From NCBI RefSeq assembly GCF_010093535.1, contig NW_022985237.1, positions 1 through 15,216 on the forward strand: 15,216 nucleotides of DNA. Direction: 5' to 3'. Of this stretch, positions 8,263 through 15,216 are shown piece by piece; position 1 is the first letter of the stretch; the number at the start of each line of letters is the position of its first letter. The stretch comes from Lindgomyces ingoldianus. Taxonomy: Eukaryota > Ascomycota > Dothideomycetes > Pleosporales > Lindgomycetaceae. The notes under the pieces were generated by a model. That model worked only from the letters and a program-made list of their open reading frames with translations, searched no databases and was not told where the DNA came from. A program made the position numbers and the translations under genes.

Positions 8263-9710
8263 GGCTTCGCCGTTTCTGGGTTCTGTGCGAAGAAGAGCTT
8301 CTATCTCTCGATTTAGAGGATAGCGACTATCGCTATCGAATTGGAAGGGACAGATAGAACTATTACGTTCCTGGAAACGTGGGAAGCATCTATTTTTAGT
8401 AGTAATATTCCTGGGATTAACTGAGCAATGAGGACTTCATGGGAGAACTTGTCTGTCTATAGCTCGACGTCGGTGAGCGAGCTTTTTGTGACTGTGATGT
8501 AGCATATTTTCCTGCCAAAAAAACATATCAGAGAGACCCCGCAAGCAAGGAGGAACACCAAAATCGTGATCCGGCCCATACTGTCCTATGAGGGTTCCTT
8601 TCCGTATCATTTTGTTCCCTAGAACAAGCTGATTACAAGGATTCCGTTCTCTACCAGTGCAGGACGTGCGCCGTTGCTAGAGGGGTGGTTGAAAGCTCAA
8701 CCCCTCGACGCTGCCGCAGAGACAGACTTTTCGCAATGCCAAGAGATGAAGCACTACGAAAATAGAAGAACCAGGTAAAAACCACTCGATACTCTGCCTA
8801 AGGGAATCGCCTCACATAGCATTTCTGGTTTGGTAGAGGGACAGGACACCTCTGTGCTTGTGTGCTGCTCTAGGAGTGTAGCGTCGCTGGCGCTGCAACG
8901 AGGGTAGGGAGAATCCCGAATTCCAGGACACCTTCTTAGGAAATTTGTTAAGGCCAATGGGCTTACGAACAGCCTGGGTAGAAGAGAAGTGCTTCGGGGG
9001 CTAGTGGGTGGAATGGTGACCAAGAGAAGGGTCTCAAACAGCGTGGTGCTCGCAGCCGCCTATCGACAACGACCTCCTGGCGACCCAAACCTCTGTCTAC
9101 AGCAGCGAAAAGGCGCGTTGGAAACACAGAGACACTAAGGAAGGACTTGACACTTGACAAGGGGGAGGAACGCAAGCTTGGTTAGTAGAGGCGTAAGGCT
9201 GGTAGCTGCGCGGCGCCAAGTTACCTGAGGACTTCCCTCTGCAAAACATAGTCGGCCCATCATCACCGAGAGGGTTATGGATAACGCGAAGCGGCTTGCT
9301 GGGATCTAAAGGAGCCGTGGGGCGTGGCATATAATGGTAGCGATGGCGGCTCTAAGGAACTCGCCTAGGCTATTTGCGCACGCTGAGGAAAGAGCCTTAG
9401 TGGACTCGTAACCCCTTGCGTGGAGTCGCACCCATAGAGCGCACTAGGGAGGCGGTGGCAGCTCGACCTGTTAGGGATTGCAATGGGAGGAGGATCAAAC
9501 CCTCGCTGGCAACACTATCTATATAGCCTGAAAGAACGGATGCACGTGTCGGTCTATCAAGAGCTCCGGGGACAGCACGGAAGAGATAGGCTTAAGGAGC
9601 AAATCAGGGCATTCATGGGCGACTGTGGTGAAGGGGCCTAGTATGAGTAGGTCATTCTCGACCTTTACTATGTAGACACATCTCCAAGAGCACTGTAATA
9701 CATATATGTT
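8263..9710. other. Unassigned 1.45-kb segment before the LINE
   Basis: Composition is normal. No protein family, RNA gene or clear transposon end was recognised. One plus-strand frame (8365-9138) has only five internal stops in about 257 codons, listed separately as a finding. A hairpin at 8680-8706 (GAGGG/CCCTC outer stem, GTTGA/TCAAC inner stem) is minor. The last 200 bp do not match the reverse-transcriptase region expected upstream of the LINE, so the LINE boundary is put near 9711. Confidence 0.4.
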
Positions 9711-11296
9711 TTGGTCCAAGCAGCGTGGGGCGAGGTAAAGCCTAAGGCGACATGCAAGAACCTAGGACTAACCCTAGACATGAAGCTACAATGGAAAGCA
9801 CACACAGAGGAACTCCAACAGAAGGTAATAAAAACAGTGAACGCGATGAGCTGCCTGGGAGGCTCAACAGGGGGCATCAGCCTCTCGGATATGAGGACCA
9901 CCTATACTGGCACCGCCCTACCCAACTAATGTACGCGTGCTCGGTATGGTTACACGCCAACACGAAGAAGACACTCAACACCCTGAAAGCCATCCAGGCA
10001 AGAGTAGCAAGAGCTATATGTGGAGCATACAAAGTCACATCGAGAGCCACGCTAGACATCAAAGCGTACCTCCTCCTTATCGAACAGCAGTTATGGAAAC
10101 ACAACACAAACACCATCACCCGGCTCCTCTCGAGCCAGGAAATACTAGACAGTATAGACCCCCAACGAAACACACCCACGACGGAAAACCGAAGGAGATT
10201 CATAGACCCGCTCAAAAAGATCCATAGCGAGATACGAGATAGGCAAAACTAGGACGCCGACACACAGGAAACTATCCCACCATTCGTAACGCCACCATGG
10301 TGGACAGGACCAGAGACACACATAGACGACGACGCCGATAAAGCCCGTAGCCGGCACGACAGAGAAAACGACACAGAACAGGACCTCAGCATCTACACGG
10401 ACGGTAGCGGAATCAATGGCCAGATCGGCGTGGCAGCGGCGTGCCCGATCCTACAACAAATACGCAGCGTGCACATGGGAATGGAAACGACCTCGACAAT
10501 ATATTCTGCCGAACTCCGCGGGATAAGTGCACTGCAGATAGCAAGGGAGTACGCAGAGCGAAACAGAAGCCGCCAAACAGTCGCTGTCGACGCAGACAAC
10601 CAGGCCGCTATTACGTCTACAGCCTAACCGGAGGGACAATCTGGAGCCTATATCCTCAAAGAGATAGCACAACAAATCCAAGACATCCAGGACAAAGGAC
10701 GACCAGTGAAAATCCGATGGATACCAGCACACGTAGGAGAACTAGGGAACGAAGCTGCTGACAGAGCCGCCAAGGAAGCCACAGGATGGAGAGAAGACGG
10801 ATCCGAAGGAGAAACAGCGCCGAAGCCCTTCCAACTACACCCACTCAGGACAACAGTCAAGATGTGGGGTAAAACTGAGGTAGAAAGAACATGGAACGCA
10901 AATTGGCACCTAGAAACCGAAGGTAGAGCGTGCTAAAGAGACACATCGGTGCCCACGAACAGTGTACTCCGACTCCACCAGAACCTCAGCAAACAGCAAA
11001 GCGCGCTGCTGATACAGATCCGAACGGAGAAAATCGGCCTCCGGGACTTCCTCTTCCAACGATAAGTACCAGGCGTCGCGGGCCCAAAGTGTGAATGCGG
11101 AGCGAGACGGCAGACGGCTTCACACATCCTCCTCACCTGCAGGAACCACAGGAACCTCCGGAACCAGGAATTCGGTCGCCTTCCGGGACGACACGACTTC
11201 AAGGCCATTATGAACAACAGCAGGCTAGCCACCAAAGCTATCGGGATTATAGAACAGACGCAGATATTTAGGAAAAGGGGGATCAGAGACGAATAG
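9711..11296 (+). pseudogene. LINE ORF2 remnant: RT thumb, RNase H and zinc finger
   Basis: ORF2 proteins copy LINE RNA at the genomic nick. The remnant opens at about 9711 with the region after the RT palm (CKNLGLTLDMKLQWKAHT, then LMYACSVW around 9925). A 1-nt loss near 9918 moves the frame. RNase H follows from about 10385 with its acid set in place: Asp of YTDGS (10400-10402), Glu of SAEL (10511-10513), Asp of ADNQAA (10595-10597), plus PAHVG His (10730-10732) and Asp of EAAD (10760-10762). A C-x-C...H...C finger lies near 11090-11135 (KCECG...SHILLTC). The frame ends at TAG 11294-11296. Four internal stops (10250, 10625, 10934, 11063) plus the frameshift and missing 5' half make it dead. 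Confidence 0.85.
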
Positions 11297-11386
11297 ACGA
11301 AGCCGAGCGCTCCCAAGCCATGTCGGCTGTCTTCCACGTCAGCCTAACCGTGCATAGCTGCTAAATCGCGGCTGAAACCGAGGAGG

Positions 11387-11410
11387 AATCAATTAATCAA
11401 TCAATCATCA
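11387..11410 (+). repeat. LINE 3' tail, ATCA-type short tandem repeat
   Basis: A run of AATC/ATCA units ends the LINE in place of poly(A), as is common for fungal LINEs. It overlaps the last codons of the minus-strand pseudogene at 11401-12192, so the exact insertion boundary is ambiguous by several bases. Confidence 0.6.
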
Positions 11411-12192
11411 CTCATCGTTCCACGATACTCCATCACAGGCTCATAGAGCTCTCCACAAGCTTCAAACCTCTTCAAAGCCTTACCGAATCTCCTCCGCACT
11501 TGTCGCATAGCTATTGCGTCTGTTGTCCAGCATTTGGCTGCTCTTTCTTCGATCTTCTTCCAATCTTTCAAGAGGCCTGAGGCGGTCCCCTGAGCCTAGT
11601 CGTCACCACTGTATGCTCTCTCCATGTGGATCTTGAAGTGATGGAGCTTCTCGTTAAGTGATAGGTCTCCGCAATCGTAGTGAATACATTCCAAATTCAT
11701 CCAGTCGTCTTGTGTCTCCTACCATGACTTTTCATAGTCTGCGATGATTTAATCTTTGATCTGGGGATCTGACCATGGGATCATGTCCGGATAGTTGTTC
11801 TGCTGTCTCCGGCGAGCAGACCTTCGAAGCGGACCATAATCAATCACAATCAGGCTATCTAGATCACGCGTTAGCCTTCTCCTTAACAGGATAAGCATGA
11901 CATACCTTGCGACCCCTGGGCTGCTTGTGATGTCCTGCCTCGCCCTCTCTACCTTGTACGTTCCCATTTCAACTCGGGTCACTGCTTCTTCTTCTCCCAT
12001 GCCTTGATCCCGGTCGCCATTTATGCTGACCGTTTCTCGAACATTATTCCTCGGAATCGCATCAGGCTCATGTGTCTACGCTAAGGAATCACCCATAGCA
12101 ACATCCACCACTTCTTGGCGAGAGAATGGAAACCCGGTGGGATGCCAAACGCTTGCCGATACGAGCGCAAAAGCAGTTGTAGCAGTAGCCAT
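11401..12192 (-). pseudogene. Small two-exon gene with four in-frame stops, family not recognised
   Basis: The start is ATG at 12192, downstream of a TATA box. The frame runs MATATTAFALVSAS..., has TAG at 12076-12078, passes an intron (11855-11905), then has TAA at 11749-11751 and TAGs at 11719-11721 and 11596-11598, ending at TGA 11401-11403. It would be 246 residues. The C-terminal half is hydrophilic and helical, with Trp/Glu/Lys-rich stretches (DWMNLECIHYDCGD, LLKDWKKIEERAAKCW); no membrane segment or signal peptide is evident. All four breaks are TAG/TAA, consistent with RIP of Gln or Trp codons, while the rest of the frame is clean over about 240 codons. The LINE tail abuts the 3' end, so the stop may not be the original one. 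I know no family for it. Confidence 0.65.
11855..11905 (-). other. Putative intron in the small pseudogene
   Basis: Donor GTATGT, branch site GGCTAACG and two nearby acceptors (CTAG at 11859, ATAG at 11855) make a good fungal intron. Using the second acceptor gives 51 nt and joins AG to C CTG, in frame. The intron itself is a multiple of three and has no stop, so retention would add 17 residues. The first acceptor gives 47 nt and an immediate TAG. Confidence 0.65.
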
Positions 12193-12424
12193 CACCAGAG
12201 ATGAAGAGCTGGGCGGCACAGTTCACACTGGGGGGGAAATGAGAGGCACGACGCAGGGCAGTACAATGTTAGACGGCAACGGAGATTCGAGAAAAAAGTG
12301 CCTCACAAGGGATTGCTGAGGCCCAATGAGAGCAGCTGGCGCGGACGAGGGGGTTGGGGACGAAGGGATAGGAGTAGAGAGAAAAAGATGAAGAGAGGGA
12401 GTAAAAATGACCACGACGGGAGCT

Positions 12425-12432
12425 CTTTTATA
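12425..12432 (-). promoter_or_regulatory. TATA box of the small pseudogene
   Basis: The minus strand reads TATAAAAG here, followed downstream by a long pyrimidine-rich tract (about 12345-12410), a typical core promoter and transcript-start arrangement in filamentous fungi. The predicted ATG at 12192 lies about 230 bp downstream. Confidence 0.55.
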
Positions 12433-12673
12433 GTAGACGTCAAGGTCAATTGCCGGTTCGGGCGTAGCGCGAAAACCGCAAGCGAGGCCCAGATTGCCCC
12501 AAACAGGGTGCATCTATTTCCTAATGCAGGCCTGCTGTTAGATTGTTTACGCAATATATAGTTATTATAAAAGTAGTTTAATAACTAATATTTTTTATAG
12601 TAAATAAAGTACTTTTTCATCTATATATAGTTATCTCTAGAGTGTAGCCTAGACTTAAATAAAAATATTCTAT

Positions 12674-12990
12674 TGTCACGATTGTGCACGAGTAAGGTTA
12701 TAGAGCTTCACGGAGGTCTAGTTTAATTACTATGTAAGGTATTATAGTAGGTACAAGACATTATGTAAGAAACAGGAAGGTTTAAAAAAAATTAGTAATT
12801 AAATACTTAGCTTAAAAGTCTAAGCGCTTTAAGTATAAATTAAGCTTATTCTAAGTTTAGTTAGTGTTAAAGTAGTTTATGCTTAAGTTTATGTCTATGT
12901 TATGTTGTGTTTATGTTAGACGTGCACTAATAATACTCTAGTACATGTCTAATACAGTTATGTCTAGGATCTAGGGAGAATACTGTGACA
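12674..12990. mobile_element. Possible solo LTR of a degenerate retrotransposon
   Basis: The segment starts TGTCACGA and ends CTGTGACA, giving a 6-bp terminal inverted repeat TGTCAC/GTGACA with TG...CA ends. At 317 bp it has the right length for a fungal Ty3/gypsy LTR. Against it, the 5-bp flanks (TCTAT and GTACT) do not form a target duplication and no primer-binding site follows. It is offered as a candidate only. Confidence 0.3.
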
Positions 12991-13001
12991 GTACTCTCCC
13001 T
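12973..13001. repeat. 29-bp near-perfect palindrome
   Basis: Arms AGGGAGA-A-TACTG and CAGTA-C-TCTCCCT flank a TGA centre. The only mismatch is A(12980) opposite C(12994), which would pair if A were an original G changed by RIP. It overlaps the right end of the possible LTR. It could be an element end or a hairpin-forming binding site. Confidence 0.8.
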
Positions 13002-13946
13002 CTTATTAGGAAGGGAATCCTTTACATTAGTAGTTCTAGCATTAAGTTGTCTTTATTAGAGTACAGGTTTAGTTTAGATAGGTATTAGGCGTAAAATTAG
13101 GTTACTATAGAGTTCTTTTATAGGGCTTCTATAAGTTTCTATAACAGTTTATTGTATCTAGTCTATTTTATAAAGTATTTATAAATATGTTTTTTTTTAT
13201 TAAACTAGATTTATTTAACATCTTTTATAACATATTTTAGTTTATTATTTATAATAATAGGTTTAAGTAGCAAGTTTAGCTATTTAGGTAGATAGTTAGA
13301 TTTAAAGGCTGCTTAGCGCAGCAATAATACATAGAACACAGGGTGTATCTTTATGCTGTTAGGTAGGATTAATTAGTAAGTGTGTAATAAGACTATATAA
13401 GCTACTATAAAAGGGCTAAGGTTTTTTTAATTAAGTTTCTTTAATTATTAGTTTATTTAGATATTTCTAGTGTCTAGCTAGACCTTTTTGCTAGCTACAT
13501 ACATAGGGGCAAAAGTTTAAGATTAGTTTATGTACTCTTATTAAAAAGCTTAAGCTTATGTAAGCTTTTTATAAACATATTTAGATATATTTTAAATTTT
13601 ATTAATAAGTCTATTTATATTTATTACTTATATAAATTAATAAGTTAGTTAGGGGGTATTTAAAAGTAGTTTAAATTCTATTTAAGAGTAGTATTTATAG
13701 TTTGCTAAAAATAAGAATACTTATGTTAATTTAGATGTTATGTTATTAGCTTTAAACTATGCTATAGCTAACTATTTTACCTAGTTATCCTGCTAGTAGT
13801 TTATGTACACTTATAAAACTTATTTTATTACAGTGTTTATGTTCTTAGTTTAGCTGTTAGTCTCTAAGTAAAAAGCTATAAATAGATAAAAAATAATTTA
13901 AAGCTATTTATAAAGTTTGTCCTAGAAGGCTAAAACAAACTATGTA

Positions 13947-15216
13947 CAGTCGCCTACTAAAAGTGATTGGCCACTTTAGCGAGAGGCCTAGGCCACCCTA
14001 CAATGCTTTAATTTTAATTAATTGTAACTTAATTAAATTACCACCTTTTTTAATAGTTACAAAAGCAAATAAAACCTCGCGCAAAGAGCTATCTAAGTCT
14101 ACTGTTAATACAATATGGCAATTCCACCTCTACAGCGTGAGCGCTGGCAAAATTTTAAGTCATCTTAGCATTCCTAAGTTAACAGTTACATATAACATCC
14201 GCTGGCTGCGCAAGCAGCCCTAGCCTATCTATACAAAAGCCCTGCGTACAGGCTGGCCTCTAAAGCTTAACAAACGCGCTAAGAGGCATTTAATTCGCTA
14301 GGCAGCAAATAATCCCTTTGCTACGCTCTAGACTATTACAACACTGTCTAAGACCTACTGCCGCATCTATGCTAGTACTATAAGGAGATACCTTGCAAAA
14401 CATAAGTACTACGCCTTCTGTCTACGTCACAAGCCTTAGCTCTTAGCTGTACACAAAGAAAAACAACTCTGCTTTGCTTAAATCTATTAATATAATAAGA
14501 GCAGTAACGTAGCTTGCGTAGCCTATTATAATAAAGCAACATTTAAAGTTAGCTTAGACACTAGACCTCTATATGTACGTTAGTAGCATAGAAAAGCGTA
14601 CAAGAGTTGGTACCTAAAGCCTACATTTAAGTCTAGAAGGACTACAGTTTCTGTATTTAGTGTAATCTCTCTTAATTTTAAATTAGAGCTGTTTATTAAC
14701 TAAAAAGGCGAGCAGAATAATGCTAGTAAATACTGTTAGATTCTGCACAATGTTGGCATCCCATTCTATGAGCAGCTTACAGAGAAACGCGGTATTGGCA
14801 TATAGATGCAGGATAGAGCCCCTATTCATACTGCAAAGGCTACCTAAAAGTATATAGACAACCATAGCATGATACAGATTAATTAGCCTCTACAAAGTCC
14901 TAATTTAAACCTAATTAAGAACCTCTAGCAGATTATAAAGCTCTGCATCTTAAAGCAACAAGAATATATTACTACTTGCAAGCAGATAGTAGATATCCTT
15001 AAAAAGGAATAGGCAAAGATTACACTAGCTGATTATAGGAAGAGTATCCTAAGCTAGTTAAAGCGCATAAAGGAAGTTATCTAAAACAAAGGCAGGTTAA
15101 CTCACTATTAATTAACTATAACGCTAGAAGATAGGCCTTAACACAGGCTTCTTATAAAACCAAAAATCTTTTAATTTAGGTAGCAATTAGTTAAGTAACC
15201 TCTTTCCTAAATAGGC
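13947..15216 (+). mobile_element. Tc1/mariner-type DNA transposon, RIP-inactivated
   Basis: The element begins CAGTCGCCTACTAAAAG directly after a TA (13945-13946), the target duplication of this superfamily, and carries one long transposase frame. The last 40 bases of the window, reverse-complemented, read GCCTATTTAGGAAAGAGG and then a stretch that loosely mirrors the left end (GCCTACTAAAAGTGATTGG). The right terminal repeat is therefore probably cut off only a few bases beyond the window, making a length of about 1.28 kb, normal for fungal Tc1-like elements. Heavy C-to-T and G-to-A change is seen throughout, with the left end better preserved. Confidence 0.75.
14053..15111 (+). pseudogene. 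Tc1-like transposase (DD34E) pseudogene
   Basis: Transposases of this family cut and paste the element using a DDE triad. One frame runs without indels from about 14053 (where ATA replaces a likely ATG) to TAA 15109-15111, about 352 codons, the usual size. An N-terminal HTH part (RKELSKSTVNTIWQFHL...) precedes the catalytic core. The first catalytic Asp is AAT (Asn, 14530-14532). The second is kept in MQDRAPIHTA (Asp 14812-14814). The Glu of the SPDLNPIENLW-type motif is AAG (Lys, 14917-14919, in SPNLNLIKNL). The 34 residues between the second and third positions are diagnostic of Tc1. About 17 internal stops, all TAG or TAA, complete the inactivation. Every key change is a G-to-A or C-to-T transition. 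Confidence 0.85.

Larger units (their letters stand above)
9711..11410 (+). mobile_element. 5'-truncated non-LTR retrotransposon (LINE with RNase H, Tad/I-like)
   Basis: This insertion keeps only the 3' part of a LINE: the C-terminal end of ORF2, about 90 bp of 3' UTR (11297-11386) and a short AATC/ATCA-rich tail (11387-11410). Loss of the 5' end (apurinic endonuclease and most of the reverse transcriptase) is the usual outcome of incomplete target-primed reverse transcription. An RNase H domain after the RT together with a terminal CCHC-type finger fits the Tad1/I group found in ascomycetes. No target-site duplication could be matched between the flanks by eye. Damage is mild compared with the DNA elements at the window ends, suggesting a younger insertion or one that escaped RIP. 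Confidence 0.85.
12540..13946. other. AT-rich, RIP-degenerate block without genes
   Basis: Composition falls abruptly to very AT-rich, TpA-dense sequence with no open frame of note. This is what remains of repeated DNA after heavy RIP. Apart from the possible LTR and the palindrome listed separately, I could not identify the original elements. It ends at the TA in front of the Tc1-like element. Confidence 0.7.

Noticed and set aside
8754..9330. Three overlapping minus-strand frames of 70-89 codons
   Set aside because: Each is in a different frame, none resembles a family, and no intron joins them sensibly.
10451..10860. Minus-strand open frames over the LINE
   Set aside because: They are antisense shadows of the RNase H-coding strand.
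12303..12561. Open frames of 83-98 codons on both strands over 12223-12561
   Set aside because: They cover the TATA box and pyrimidine tract of the small pseudogene and read as low-complexity sequence, so they are more likely promoter and leader.
14683..14865. 60-codon minus-strand frame
   Set aside because: It is antisense to the clearly aligned transposase frame.

Overview
The window looks like nuclear DNA of a filamentous ascomycete (Pezizomycotina). The reasons are short introns (46-95 nt) with GT...AG ends and CTAAC/CTAAT-type branch sites, a fungal-specific multi-pass membrane protein, a microsomal-type fungal P450, fungal LINE, pogo and Tc1 relics, and very strong marks of repeat-induced point mutation (RIP). 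The RIP marks are AT-rich, TpA-rich stretches and pseudogenes whose in-frame stops are nearly all TAG or TAA.

Layout: (1) 1-1345 is AT-rich and holds three end fragments of one pogo/Fot1-like DNA transposon. Two of them lie head to head and are mutated to different degrees. (2) 1928-3625 (+) is a full-length cytochrome P450 pseudogene with one recognisable intron, several 1-nt frameshifts and about a dozen stops. A further decayed reading frame follows to 4084. (3) 4277-6629 (-) is the only clearly intact gene: three exons encoding a 735-residue membrane protein of unknown function. (4) 6630-9710 has normal base composition but no gene I can defend. It holds a hairpin, a tandem array of four 19-bp units and one suspiciously stop-poor frame. 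(5) 9711-11410 (+) is a 5'-truncated LINE: the C-terminal part of ORF2 with an RNase H domain and a CCHC-type finger, a short 3' UTR and an ATCA-type tail. (6) 11401-12192 (-) is a small unrecognised gene with a TATA box, an intron and four in-frame stops; the LINE tail abuts its 3' end. (7) 12540-13946 is AT-rich RIP debris containing a near-perfect 29-bp palindrome and a possible solo LTR. (8) 13947 to the window end is a Tc1/mariner element whose transposase is one uninterrupted frame peppered with about 17 TAG/TAA stops, with two of its three catalytic acids mutated.

The picture is a transposon graveyard around one surviving gene. Relics differ in age: the LINE is lightly damaged, while the pogo, Tc1 and P450 relics are heavily damaged. 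I found no convincing new multi-gene system. The most interesting leads are the intact membrane-protein gene inside mutated DNA, the 19-bp array, the structured small pseudogene next to the LINE, and the unexplained decayed frame downstream of the P450.
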